64,000 nucleotides of DNA from Haemonchus contortus (Eukaryota > Nematoda > Chromadorea > Rhabditida > Trichostrongylidae). The notes under the pieces were generated by a model. It worked only from the letters and a program-made list of their open reading frames with translations. It was not told the DNA's origin and did no database searches. Where the stretch lies: NCBI GenBank assembly GCA_000469685.2, contig LS997566.1:43414920-43478919 (forward strand). The letters run 5' to 3'. Shown in pieces: positions 1 through 10,262 of this stretch; position 1 is the stretch's first letter, and the number at the start of each line of letters is the position of its first letter. The position numbers and the translations under genes were made by a program.

Positions 1-283
1 TTTGCCCAATCACCACCTTCGCGCTCATAGATTATTACTCATAAGAAATCAACTATCGATGTTTTTTTGCGAAATGTAAATTTGAGTGGTGTTAAGTATT
101 TTTCTAAGAAGGTGCTCTATTTCTAACTCTGTCTTGAATATGAATAAAAGTAGCTTGTTTTTTAATTGCTAAACAAGTTGTTTGCGCACTCATGGAAAAC
201 TTACACATAAAATTCAGTCTAACTCTTTTCTTCATATCCAAGAATTAATAAGAGTAACTCTACAGAAAACTAGTAATTTTCAG

Positions 284-939
284 GCAGTTCCCAGTCACTT
301 GTGGCCAAGATACAAGTGTCGAAGAATATCTCCGATGGAAATGAAACCGAGTCAGATGCCACCAAAACAATCACGACCACAGCTTCTCCGACTTTGACAA
401 ATACAACGACAGTTACGTCAACTACAACGACGGCTAACAGAACAACAGCAAGAGTATTGGTTTTAACGACAACGGCTCAATCGGAAACCTATCCAGAGAA
501 CACTTCAAAGTTGCCCAAAGGCTCAGAAATCGTTTTCAGTACAAACAACGTCACACCTCTTCCTAATATGGAGCACCAGGCTACTACACTTACGTACTTG
601 AAGTTCTTAAACTTCTCATTTCTAGAACCCGTGCGCAGCATCGTTTCTCAGAAACAGGCTCAAGTAGATTGGAAAGTTCCGGAATCAGCTGGGCAATCCA
701 CCACACGGTTAATGGCAAAAACGTTTCGTCCTTTGACGACCGAGAAACCAGGTATTGGCTTAGTACGGAAGAGAAGAGAAGCCAATATGACTATAGTAGA
801 AGAGCCGATAAGTAAAGAGGAAGAGCAGCCGACGAATCCACCAGCCCCAAGACCCATTGTGCCGCAAGCGGTTGAAGAAACAGAGCTCGAACCAGTGAAG
901 TCTGTCGTAGGAGTGCCAATAAAACCAATGAACCAGTAG
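284..939 (+). CDS. Terminal exon of a Thr-rich, probably secreted or surface protein (partial)
   Basis: I do not recognise the family. The exon opens after a good acceptor (TTTTCAG at 277-283) and stays open for about 218 codons to TAG at 937-939. The first 70 residues are extremely rich in Thr, Ser and Asn (runs such as TTTVTSTTTTANRTT), the composition of an O-glycosylated mucin-like stalk. A basic run VRKRRE about two thirds along could be a furin-type cleavage site. The tail is acidic and proline-rich (KEEEQPTNPPAPRP). No membrane segment is seen. Upstream exons, including any signal peptide, lie outside the window. A possible ATTAAA polyadenylation signal is near 1006. An overlapping +1 reading (182-397) lacks this composition bias and is taken as a shadow. 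Confidence 0.6.
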
Positions 940-1310
940 ATCCTTCGAGGAAGTCACAGTTTTTGTTTTGATGTGCTTCATATTAATTTTTGGAGTAGAT
1001 ATAAAGTAATTAAAGCTCTGTTACATGATAGTTTGCTGACAAAATGGTGGAGGGAAAGCAGGGAATTATAAGAAAGAAAATTTAGAAAGAAACCAAAATA
1101 ACTCTGTTGCTCTATCCTCGCTAACATACCACCTTTTGTCAATGGAGAAGTGATCTTTCAACTGACACTGATCAAACTGACAAAGGAAAACAATAATTCG
1201 AACTCCTATTCCCAAACACTAAATACTGCAGAATAACTTCGGAAGGAAGTGTATTTGCTGTGTTAGGACGACGCTATATTTTTTCCCCGTGCTTGATCCT
1301 TCAAGACGTA

Positions 1311-1400
1311 CCTGCATCATAGCCGCCACTCGACGACTTTTTCAAATCCCAACCCTCGCTCTTCTGGGAGATTGGTTGGCATTTAGATGGTTACAAAATC
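1311..1400 (+). pseudogene. Mariner transposase C-terminal remnant (left arm)
   Basis: A short reading frame gives LDDFFKSQPSLFWEIG, which matches the C-terminal FFxSxxxxFWxxGI region of mariner transposases. The mirror position on the right arm (about 10170-10262, minus) shows the same motif in better condition. No terminal repeats remain nearby. It is an old fragment carried inside the inverted repeat and duplicated with it. I infer that it belongs with the mariner N-terminal fragment at 6420-6660, but the two may come from different insertions. Confidence 0.5.
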
Positions 1401-1865
1401 GGGAGATGGTTCAACTTCTTCACGAAAGTTCTATTTCTGATAGAGGTCTTCGGAGGGCAATCCCTCCTAAAATAACAAAAGTCATTTCTTTCACCTATAT
1501 CAAGATCAGATCATGTCCTGAAGACGTAATTGGAATTCAGATTATCCCTCATTAGAGAATTCTTCTCTCTGGAAGATTTTATGTTAGCAGTGGACTTTTG
1601 TATGACCACCCCTAGCTATGCTAAGGACATTTCGTAGACATACAAGCACAATGAGGACCAATAGGACAAGCACACCATGTAAATGAATAGTATGATAGAA
1701 GGTTTAGCCCTCGACGTTCGAAAAACTCCAATCGAATTTGGAATTTCTGATGGCTTCATAGCACACTCACAATGCATTGACAAGAAAACCCATCTTCCTT
1801 TTAATGCCATCTTACACATACCTGTATTGCTTATTTATTGAGAATTTAAATAAAACATGACTGTA

Positions 1866-2604
1866 TCAAGGCTTTTTGTAAAGACAGGCAGCGGAAATAA
1901 CGTCCTTGTTCCCCTTTCCGTCGATGAAGCCGTTGCATCCATAGATGGTTCCCGCGGGAAGACGTTCAAGCTTAACAAAATCCAATTGGCAACAGTGGAC
2001 CAGACGCTCATTACACATTGTTTGAATTTCCGAGCAAACGATTCTAATAAGATCAGAAAGCTCATAACCCACAGCTTTTTCTTTTTTGTCGAAGCGGGGC
2101 TCAAGGAATGCTAGCAATTTCTGCCACAGTAATTGTGTATCATCCGCGGGGAAGGATCTGAAAGTGTAGGATGTTTAAACAAAAAATAGATTTTGAATGA
2201 TTTGTTGTCAAGGTCAATGAACGAACTGTTTTCCTTTGATAACCAAGTCAGCTTTCACACTATCAGGAGAATTCAAATATTCCAGTGCCTTTTCCGCCCA
2301 CTCATAGCTCCATTCCTGAGAACCGATAGTTACAAATGAACCAAGCTGCGAAACTAATCCACTCAATTAAACTGACCAGATTGTCGCTGTACAACATGTT
2401 GAGAGTCTCAAAGGTATCCTTCGCTTCTTCCGGTAGAAGGTCACCTGAGAACAAATAATTACCCTACTTATACCATAAAAACGATAAAGGCCAAGAAAAT
2501 AGCCGTGATATGGCTTATCTATGGTTGACATTAGTTTTAAAAAACCCACGTTGGGCGGCAACATTATGTAGAATGAGAACCAAAGCCAAGAAGAATACTA
2601 ACAT
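1866..2604 (-). CDS. Small secreted protein, family unknown, copy A (intact, 4 exons)
   Basis: Exons on the minus strand: 2550-2604, 2377-2444, 2227-2315, 1866-2157. All junctions are GT-AG and the phases agree, giving 167 residues. The first 18 residues (MLVFFLALVLILHNVAAQ) are a clear signal peptide. The mature part is about 150 residues, acidic-helical at first (DLLPEEAKDTFETLNMLY), then a Cys-bearing C-terminus with the landmarks CNERLVHCC, TIYGCNGF and SAACLYKKP. The even cysteines and secretion signal suggest a disulfide-bonded extracellular protein; no family is recognised. A TATA box lies 32-40 bp upstream of the ATG. Its mirror copy at 9106-9846 is also intact and almost identical. 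Confidence 0.78.
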
Positions 2605-2635
2605 TTTGGACGACAATTTCGCTTCCCAACAATCC

Positions 2636-2644
2636 CTTTTATAG
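2636..2644 (-). promoter_or_regulatory. TATA box of secreted-protein copy A
   Basis: On the minus strand CAGTCCTATAAAAGGG lies about 32 bp before the ATG of copy A. The same block precedes all the other copies in this region (4014, 7680, 9067 and 12643), while flanking bases vary more. This supports a real core promoter with a very short 5' leader rather than a chance AT-rich word. Confidence 0.6.
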
Positions 2645-3204
2645 GACTGGTGAGGCTACCTTCGCCTGCTTTTACCTCAAAATACATATATTTTTATAGC
2701 ATCTGTCCAAAAAATTCATTTGCAGAGTCAACGGATGTCTTCGTGTTTACACAGTGTACTAGCGAGATAATAGAGAAAACATTCGGCATTCCCTTGCTGA
2801 GCTGCTGTAAAAAGGATGTTTTCACTCGTCATCATCCCCTATTTTGTTGAACGCATTTATAACAAGACAGTAAGAAGTGGAAAATGTCCAACCTGAAGCC
2901 CTGAATGCAAAAAGTAAAATGTCCGGTGCTGAGAAACACTGTTTTCATAGCGCAATCTAATCACTAATATGTAGAGATGGAATAGTATCCACAATAGATA
3001 ATCATCTTTAACTCCCGATCAGGCGTTGAAGCAGAGAAATTTTTTTCTCAATATTGGTTTTCTTCGAAGCGTGTGTTACAGCTGGAGACTATAGCCTAAC
3101 TAGTGATTACATCGACCATGTTCTTTGCGCGTATTCGCTGAGGCTGAATTTAACTTCTAGGCATATTAATATTTAGGGTTTGGAATCCCGTGAAGGTTGA
3201 ATGG

Positions 3205-3690
3205 CATTTTCAAGACGCTAAATTTGCACTACAGGGCAATGTGGACAGTTTTATCGTATGATTTGACTAAGCAGCCTGAATTCATTTGTAGTTATTGGTT
3301 AATGAGTGGGCAAAAAAGGCACTGGGGTATTCGAAGTCGTCGAATAGTGTGAATGCTAACATAGTCATCAAAGAAAGCAGATCGGTTCTAGACCTTCCCA
3401 ACAACATATTCAACATGCAATATGTTTGCTGAATTGCAGGTCACCCTCTGAATATGATAATGCTCTGGCGAAACCTGTCGCATTCTCGAATCCTGCTTCG
3501 ACAAAAGTGAAAAAGTTGTAAGCCTCGCGACCTGATGGGAGATCGTTTTCATTAGAACCCAGGTGATGAGGTTCTGGCTGAAGGCTGGTTATTCTGTCTT
3601 GCAAAGCTTGGGCGCTTCTGCAAGGGCACGATTTACGGATGCAACGGTGTCATCAAGCAAAAACAGGGAGGTTTTTCCGCTGTCTGTCTG
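3205..3690 (+). pseudogene. Old decayed paralogue of the secreted-protein gene (left arm)
   Basis: Remnants of exon 2 (about 3205-3243, ending GGCAATGTG before a lost donor), intron 2, exon 3 (EWAKKALGYSKSSNSVNANIV around 3306-3370) and the end of exon 4 (CKGTIYGCNGVIKQKQ, 3625-3670) line up in order with the intact genes. Stops and frameshifts interrupt the reading throughout and no signal-peptide exon was found. It is much more diverged than the neighbouring copies, so it is an older duplicate that was already dead when the inverted repeat formed; its mirror is at 8010-8510. Confidence 0.7.
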
Positions 3691-4013
3691 TGAAGAAAGC
3701 TTTGATTTAGCCATATTTTGTCTGGGTTTATGATAAAAATCATGTTTGAGCTCACTTAAGTATTAGGAGTAGATTGCTTGCTAAGGATTGCTGTGTTTTT
3801 GCCAAGGGGCCATTTAAAATCTCAGATTTGACTGGAATTTGATAAACCCTCTACTTTGAACACGAGCAACTTTCTAGCACTTTGATATGTTTGTTTTGTT
3901 GGTCTCTCAATGTGTAAACGTGAAAAGATCCACTGACTCTGTAAATGACTTTTTCGGACAGATGTTACAAAAATATGAGGACTCATTGGTGAAAGCAGGC
4001 GCCTTACCAGTCC

Positions 4014-4020
4014 TATAAAG
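4014..4020 (+). promoter_or_regulatory. TATA box of secreted-protein copy B
   Basis: CCAGTCCTATAAAGGG ends about 36 bp before the ATG at 4056. It is the same promoter block as at 9067 with one A to G change in the TATA core. Confidence 0.55.
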
Positions 4021-4055
4021 GGAAGAATTGGAGAGCGAAAATTGTCGTTTTCAAA

Positions 4056-4775
4056 ATGCTCGCATTCTTCTTATTACTGGTTCTCGATCTACAGAGTGTT
4101 GTCGCCCAAGGTGGGTTCTTCTAAAATTAATGCCACATGTCGGCTATTTTATTGGCCCTGATCGTCTTTTATGTGAGGTAATTATTTGTTCTCAGTTGAT
4201 CTTTTACCGGAAGAGTCGAAAGATACCTTTGAGACCCTCAACATGCTGTACAGCGACAATCTGGTCAGTTTTATTGAATGGATTAGCTTCGCAGTTTGGT
4301 TCATTTGTAACTAATGGTTCTCAGGAATGGAGCTATGAGTGGGCGGAAAAGGCACTGGAATATTTGAAGTCGCCTGATAGTGTGAAGGCTGACTTGGTCA
4401 TCAAAGGAAAACAGTTCGTTCATAGACCTTGACAACAACTCATTCAGCATCTTATTTTTTGTCTTAACATCCTACTCTTTCAGATCTTTCCCCGCGGATG
4501 ATGCACAATTACTCTGGCAGAAATTGCTTGCATTCCTTGAGCCCCGCTTCGACAAAAAAGAAAAAGCTGTGGGTTATGAGCTTTCTGCTCTTATTAGAAT
4601 CGTTTCCTCTGAAATTCAATCAATGTATGATGAGCGTTTGATTGACGGTTGACAATTGGATTTTGTTAAGCTTGAACGTCTTCCCGCGGGAACCATCTAT
4701 GGATGCAACGGCTTCATCGACGGAAAGGGGAACAAGGACGTCATTTCCGCTGCCTGTCTTTACAAAAAGCCTTGA
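4056..4775 (+). pseudogene. Small secreted protein copy B, premature TGA in exon 4
   Basis: Exons 4056-4110, 4196-4263, 4325-4413 and 4484-4775 correspond one to one with the intact copies and all splice sites are kept. The signal peptide is MLAFFLLLVLDLQSVVAQ. In exon 4 the codon that is the second Cys of the HCC motif in intact copies is TGA (4650-4652), cutting the product to about 126 residues and removing the last four Cys-rich landmarks. The reading frame stays open after the stop as far as the normal end. Either this is a recent pseudogene or the truncated form is still made. The mirror copy at 6920-7638 carries the same stop. Confidence 0.75.
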
Positions 4776-5029
4776 TATAGTCATAGTTCATCTGAATTCT
4801 CAATAAATATAACGCAACTATGTGTAAAATGACTAAAAAACACCTTACCTTCTCAGCAGTCTTACTTTTAATCGTTCCTTCTCAGATTACCGTGCTCAAT
4901 GACCGTCCATCAGCCTTGTTCGTAAAGCAAAACTGATGAAGACGAAGAATAATACTATCACGGTCAGTAAGAATGTGAATAAGAAACCACTGGTCTGGTC
5001 TCCATCTAGATCTCCTGGAAGGGTGGAGG

Positions 5030-6219
5030 TCCATAACAAGGCGGATCAACAGTGAAACTGAAGAGTCAAGGAAGTATTAGGGTTCGCATACAGGGTTGGT
5101 CATAAATATAGGGACAAGGTTTTCACCTTATATCTCAGAAAGCAAAGGTGCAAACGAGTCATGAACATAACATTTATTAAGAAACAACAGGTACATTAAC
5201 AATCATAAGTCAGTTCTCGATCCGGCCACCCTTGGCACGGACGACGGCGCAGACTCTCTTGGGAAAGAAAATGACCGGACGCAGGAAAGCGTCATCGATT
5301 TCGTCCCATTCTCAGATGAGCGCTGCCTTCACAGAGTCCAATTTGGGGTGGGGAGTGGCGCAGGCCTTGCTCTCAAGGTAGGACTACAACTTATAGTCCA
5401 GTGGGTTAAAATCCAGTGGCGATGCCGGCCATTCTTCTGCCGAGATGAAGTCGGGGAGTTTGCTCTTGCACCACGCTTAGACGACTTTGGCCTTGCGGGC
5501 GGGCGACGAATCCTGCTGGAATGTCCACGGGCTGCCGTTAAAGTGGGAAGTCGCCCATGGGAGTAGAGCATCTTCCAAAATCGCCTTCAGGTAGTAATCT
5601 TTGTCGATTTTGACGCCGGGGTCGACAAATATCAACGGCGTCTTCCCCGAGCCCGGTGAACGACTCTTCCCTTCTTGTCGGCTTCCTTGGCATTCCTTGG
5701 GATCACTCAGACCTTCTGAGCGTTGAACTGCTGCTCGACGGTGAAGAGCTTCTCATCCGGAAAGACGATCGAATGGTGGCCCTTGTTGCGCGTCCGAAGC
5801 AAACGTCGGACTTCTTGACTCGCGCCTGCTGATTCGAGGCGCTTAGGATAGCAGCCTTCCGAGTACGGCAGGGATACATCCTAAGGTCTTCGTGGACGAC
5901 CCTTTCCATTGACTTCCGCGGGATTCCCATGTCGCGAGCCATCGCCGAGATGCTCCGAGTCGCGATTCTTGCTATCCGCTTTCTGACGGCTTCGACGACC
6001 TTTGGCGTTCGAGCAGTACGAGGTCTTCCACTTCTTCGGCGGTCTTGGAGTCCACCAAGGTCTCGATAACGTTGGAGTAACGCTGCGGTGGATGCCGGGG
6101 TGGTTAGCAATCGTGGCGGGTGGGCGGCCGGCTTTGCGCAGACGAACGATAGCGGAATGATCAGAAGAAGGCTTCACCACTTCACTATGGATGGACTAAA
6201 TTCAACCAAATTTTAACAG
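5030..6219 (-). mobile_element. Decayed maT-type (DD37D) Tc1/mariner-superfamily element
   Basis: The transposase reads on the minus strand from about 6180 to 5225, broken by stops and at least one frameshift. In order: an N-terminal helix-turn-helix piece (KAGRPPATIANHPGI), a GRPRTARTPKVVEAVRKRIA linker with second HTH (ARDMGIPRKSMERVVHEDL), then FPDEKLF, FQQDSSPA and DFNPLDYKL. The last two catalytic Asp are 37 residues apart, the DD37D spacing of the maT clade. The outer end on the left begins near 5091 (CAGGGTTGGTCATAAATATA); no matching inverted terminal repeat is seen beyond the N-terminus, so that end looks truncated. Bases 5030-5085 before the element still resemble the 12.16-kb segment and are host repeat. 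It occupies the spacer of the inverted repeat. Confidence 0.85.
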
Positions 6220-6330
6220 GCTTTAGCAAAAATGATGAGATTGAAAAATCCATAAAACTGGCGAGCTATGTGCGCGATAGAATGTACGCTAACTGCAGCA
6301 AGACTTGTCGCTATAATTATGGCCAATCCT
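6220..6330 (+). other. Orphan coding-like exon with ShK-like CSKTC motif
   Basis: After a TTTTAACAG acceptor a frame reads GFSKNDEIEKSIKLASYV, then RDRMYANCSKTCRYNYGQ, and ends at a strong GTAAGT donor. The pattern MxxxCxxTCxY resembles the C-terminal half of ShK-type domains, common in secreted nematode proteins, but the first cysteines of the domain are missing. No partner exon was found on either side, because both flanks are transposon sequence. Likely a stranded exon of a disrupted gene; chance similarity cannot be excluded. Confidence 0.35.
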
Positions 6331-6419
6331 GTAAGTCTTTGCACCTTTTTCACTCATCCACTCAGCTGACGAGGTACCCTTACTCCATATCTCCATGTGT
6401 TTCCGATGCGATGCAAGTG

Positions 6420-6660
6420 GGCAGCTACTGTCTTGTGATAGCTGTCAGCTAGTGTGCCGGCTCGCGAGCACTACGTCTGGAATCCTCTTCAACCAGCTTC
6501 AGAAGGAAGCCGTCATTCAGCTCAACTGGTCTCCCTGATCGTGGTTCTTCGGTCAGGTTAAAGTGACCATTTTCAAACCTGTGGTATTAATCTTTCGCCG
6601 TGTCGTAGGAGACGGTGGAGAGTCCCATCGCATCACTTATGTTCCTTGTAGCATGCTTAT
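6420..6660 (-). pseudogene. Mariner transposase N-terminal remnant at the inner end of the right arm
   Basis: The minus strand reads TVSYDTAKD, then a stop, YHRFENGHFNLTEEPRSGRP, VELNDGFLLKLVEEDSRRSA and REPA. This is the WFxRFxxGxFxLxxEPRSGRP linker between the two helix-turn-helix units of DD34D mariner transposases. It is degraded by stops and lacks catalytic residues. It abuts exactly the point where the two inverted-repeat arms stop matching (6661), so this fragment may mark a breakpoint. Confidence 0.65.
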
Positions 6661-6919
6661 GACCTCCACCCTTCCAGGAGATCGAGATGGAGGCCAGACC
6701 AGTGGTTTCTTATTCACATTCTTACTGACCGTGATAGCATTATTCTTCGCCTTCATCAGTTTTGCTTTACGAACAAGGCTGATGGACGGTCATTGAGCAC
6801 GGTAATCTGAGAAGGAACGATTAAAAGTAAGACTGCTGAGAGGGTAAGGTGTTTTTTTAGTCATTTTACACATCGTTGCGTTAAATATTTATTGAGAATT
6901 CAGATGAACTATGACTATA

Positions 6920-7638
6920 TCAAGGCTTTTTGTAAAGACAGGCAGCGGAAATGACGTCCTTGTTCCCCTTTCCGTCGATGAAGCCGTTGCATCCATAGAT
7001 GGTTCCCGCGGGAAGACGTTCAAGCTTAACAAAATCCAATTGTCAACCGTCAATCAAACGCTCATCATACATTGATTGAATTTCAGAGCAAACGATTCTA
7101 ATAAGAGCAGAAAGCTCATAACCCACAGCTTTTTCTTTTTTGTCGAAGCGGGGCTCAAGGAATGCTAGCAATTTCTGCCAGAGTAATTGTGTATCATCCG
7201 CGGGGAAAGATCTGAAAGAGTAAGATGTTTAGACAAAAAATAAGATGCTGAATGAGTTGTTGTCAAGGTCTATGAACGAACTGTTTTCCTTTGATGACCA
7301 AGTCAGCCTTCACACTATCAGGCGACTTCAAATATTCCAGTGCCTTTTCCGCCCACTCATAGCTCCATTCCTGGGAACCATTAATTACAAATGAACCAAA
7401 CTGCGAAGCTAATCCATTCAATAAAACTGACCAGATTGTCGCTGTACAGCATGTTGAGGGTCTCAAAGGTATCTTTCGACTCTTCCGGTAAAAGATCAAC
7501 TGAGAACAATAATTACCTCACATAAAAGACGATCAGGGCCAATAAAATAGCCGACATGTGGCATTAATTTTAGAAGAACCCACCTTGGGCGACAACACTC
7601 TGTAGATCAAGAACCAGTAATAAGAAGAATGCGAGCAT
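6920..7638 (-). pseudogene. Small secreted protein copy C, same premature TGA as copy B
   Basis: Minus-strand exons 7584-7638, 7432-7499, 7282-7370 and 6920-7211 mirror copy B. The TGA at 7043-7045 stands at the identical codon (second Cys of HCC), showing that the nonsense change predates the inverted duplication. The rest of exon 4 is open to the usual LYKKP end. A TATA box is at 7674-7680. Transcription and splicing signals are intact, so a truncated 126-residue product could still be made. Confidence 0.75.
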
Positions 7639-7673
7639 TTTGAAAACGACAATTTTCGCTCTCCAATTCTTCC

Positions 7674-7680
7674 CTTTATA
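7674..7680 (-). promoter_or_regulatory. TATA box of secreted-protein copy C
   Basis: The minus strand shows the CCTATAAAGG block at the same distance from the ATG (7638) as in copy B. Confidence 0.5.
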
Positions 7681-8009
7681 GGACTGGTAAGGCGCCTGCT
7701 TTCACCAATGAGTCCTCATATTTTTGTAACATCTGTCCGAAAAAGTCATTTACAGAGTCAGTGGATCTTTTCACGTTTACACATTGAGAGACCAACAAAA
7801 CAAACATATCAAAGTGCTAGAAAGTTGCTCGTGTTCAAAGTAGAGGGTTTATCAAATCCCAGTCAAATCTGAGATTTTAAATGGCCCCTTGGCAAAAACA
7901 CAGCAATCCTTAGCAAGCAATCTACTCCTAATACTTAAGTGAGCTCAAACATGATTTTTATCATAAACCCAGACAAAATATGGCTAAATCAAAGCTTTCT
8001 TCACAGACA

Positions 8010-8510
8010 GACAGCGGAAAAACCTCCCTGTTTTTGCTTGATGACACCGTTGCATCCGTAAATCGTGCGCGTGCAGAAGCGCCCAAGCTTTGCAAGACAG
8101 AATAACCAGCCTTCAGCCAGAACCTCATCACCTGGGTTCTAATGAAAACGATCTCATCAGGTCGCGAGGCTTACAACTTTTTCACTTTTGTCGAAGCAGG
8201 ATTCGAGAATGCGAGCAAGTTTTGCCAGAGCAACTAATTATCATATTCAGAGAATGACCTGAAAAAACAACATAATCCAGCAAACGTATTGCATGTTGAA
8301 TATGTTGTTGGGAAGGTCTAGGACCGATTTGCTTTCCTTTGATGACTATGTTAGCATTCACACTATTCGACGACTTCAAATACCCCAGTGCCCTTTTCGC
8401 CCACTCATCAACCAATAACTACAAATGAATTCAGGCTGCTTAGTTAAATCATACGATAAAACTGACCACATTGCCCTGTAGTGCAAATTTAGCGTCTTGA
8501 AAATGCCATT
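8010..8510 (-). pseudogene. Old decayed paralogue of the secreted-protein gene (right arm)
   Basis: Mirror of 3205-3690. An exon-3-like stretch (DEWAKRALGYLKSSNSVNAN around 8340-8410) and an exon-4 tail around 8020-8070 are recognisable, with several stops and frameshifts. Differences from the left-arm wreck are few single-base changes, consistent with copying as part of the whole arm. Confidence 0.68.
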
Positions 8511-9066
8511 CAACCTTCACGGGATTCCAAACCCTAAATATTAATATGCCTAGAAGTTAAATTCAGCCTCAGCGAATACGCGCAAAGAACATGGTCGATG
8601 TAACCACTAGTTAGGCTATAGTCTCCAGCTGTAACACATGCTTCGAAGAAAACCAACATTGAGAAAAAATTTCTCTGCTTCAACGCCTGATCGGGAGTTT
8701 AAGATGATTATCTATTGTGCATACTATTCCATCTCTACATATCAGTGATTAGATTGCGCTATGAAAACAGTGTTTTTCAGCACCGGACATTTTACTTTTT
8801 TGCATTCAGGGTTTCAAGTTGGACATTTTCCACTTCTTACTGTCTTGTTATAAATGCGTTCAACAAAATAGGGGATGATGACGAGTGAAAACATCCTTTT
8901 TACAGCAGCTCAGCAAGGGAATGCCGAATGTTTTCTCTATTATCTCGCTAGTACACTGTGTAAACACGAAGACATCCGTTGACTCTGCAAATGAATTTTT
9001 TGGACAGATGCTATAAAAATATATGTATTTTGAGGTAAAAGCAGGCGAAGGTAGCCTCACCAGTCC

Positions 9067-9073
9067 TATAAAA
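9067..9073 (+). promoter_or_regulatory. TATA box of secreted-protein copy E
   Basis: CAGTCCTATAAAAGGG lies 33 bp before the ATG at 9106, matching the promoter block of copy A. Confidence 0.6.
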
Positions 9074-9105
9074 GGGATTGTTGGAAAGCAAAATTGTCGT
9101 CCAAA

Positions 9106-9846
9106 ATGTTAGTATTCTTCTTGGCTTTGGTTCTCATTCTACATAATGTTGCCGCCCAACGTGGGTTTTTTAAAACTAATGTCAACCATAGATAAGCCAT
9201 ATCACGGCTATTTTCTTGGCCCTGATCGTTTTTATGGTATAAGTAGGGTAATTATTTGTTCTCAGGTGACCTTCTACCGGAAGAAGCGAAGGATACCTTT
9301 GAGACTCTCAACATGTTGTACAGCGACAATCTGGTCAGTTTAATCGAGTGGATTAGTTTCGCAGCTTGGTTCATTTGTAATTATCGGTTCTCAGGAATGG
9401 AGCAATGAGTGGGCGGAAAAGGCACTGGAATATTTGAATTCTCCTGATAGTGTGAAAGCTGACTTGATTATCAAAGGAAAACAGTTCGTTCATTGACCTT
9501 GACAACAAATAATTCAAAATCTATTTTTTTTATTAAAACATCCTACACTTTCAGATCCTTCCCCGCGGATGATACACAATTACTGTGGCAGAAATTGCTA
9601 GCATTCCTTGAGCCGCGCTTCGACAAAAAAGAAAAAGCTGTGGGTTATGAGCTTTCTGATCTTAATAGAATCGTTTCCTCGGAAATTCAAACAATGTGTA
9701 ATGAGCGTCTGGTCCACTGTTGCCAATTGGGTTTTGTTAAGCTTGAACGTCTTCCCGCGGGAACCATCTATGGATGCAACGGCTTCATCGACGGAAAGGG
9801 GAACAAGGACGTTATTTCCGCTGCCTGTCTTTACAAAAAGCCTTGA
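9106..9846 (+). CDS. Small secreted protein, family unknown, copy E (intact, 4 exons)
   Basis: Exons 9106-9160, 9266-9333, 9395-9483 and 9555-9846 join in phase (1, 0, 2) to a 167-residue protein with an 18-residue signal peptide and five cysteines in the last 55 residues. I chose this ATG because it lies just after the TATA block and starts the signal peptide directly. Compared with copy A it differs by a handful of substitutions (for example SNEW against SYEW, and SDLNRIVSSE against SDLIRIVCSE, where copy A has a sixth Cys). Function unknown; secretion, tandem and inverted amplification and rapid decay of sister copies fit a fast-evolving family of secreted products, which is inference. Confidence 0.8.
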
Positions 9847-10169
9847 TACAGTCATGTTTTATTTATATTCTCAATAAATAAGCAATACAGGTATGTGTAA
9901 GATGGCATTAGAAGGACAATAGACTTTGTTATCAATGCAATATGAGTGTGCTATGAAGTAATCAGAGATCTCAAATTCGGTAGGAGTTTTTCGAACGTCC
10001 AGGGCCAAACCTTCTATCATGCAATTCAGTAGCTGGTGTGCTTGTTCTATCGGTCCGTCATTGTGTCTGTGCTTCTACGAAATGAATTTGGCATAGCTAA
10101 GCGAAATCATACAAAATTCATCGCTAACATAAAAGTTTACAAAGAGAAAAAAGCAAAGTCACCAGCCTG

Positions 10170-10262
10170 AAGACTATAGATCGCCCACTGGACCAGCGCT
10201 CATGCAGCTTGTTGATTCCGTCCTCCCAGAATGGCAAGATTTCGGACTTGAAGAAGCCGTCG
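10170..10262 (-). pseudogene. Mariner transposase C-terminal remnant (right arm)
   Basis: The minus strand reads LDGFFKSEILPFWEDGINKL followed by HERW, the C-terminal FFxSxxxxFWxxGIxxLxxRW signature of mariner transposases; one frameshift later comes LQAGDFAFF, resembling the terminal IDxxGxYF. This is the better preserved mirror of the remnant at 1311-1400. Confidence 0.65.

Larger units (their letters stand above)
1036..5029 (+). repeat. Left arm of a large inverted repeat
   Basis: Reading this arm backwards on the other strand reproduces about 6661-12105. Anchors: the secreted-protein gene at 1866-2604 mirrors 9106-9846; the promoter-proximal stretch 2650-2850 mirrors 8860-9060; 4056-4775 mirrors 6920-7638; 1574-1820 mirrors 9895-10139; 1220-1295 mirrors 10437-10512; 1095-1215 mirrors 11920-12050. 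By eye the inner part is nearly identical and the outer few hundred bases clearly more diverged. A block around 1400-1570 has no counterpart on the right. The inner end at 5029 is sharp; the outer end near 1036 is approximate. Confidence 0.88.

Noticed and set aside
182..397. 71-codon frame overlapping the Thr-rich exon
   Set aside because: It starts before the splice acceptor and is a frame shadow of the longer, composition-biased frame.
1857..2114. 85-codon frame antisense to exon 4 of copy A (mirror 9598-9855)
   Set aside because: Shadow of the coding exon on the other strand; no signal peptide or splice support.
2650..2850. 66-codon frame and its mirror at 8860-9060
   Set aside because: It runs antisense through the promoter region of the secreted-protein genes; identical in both arms only because the DNA is duplicated.
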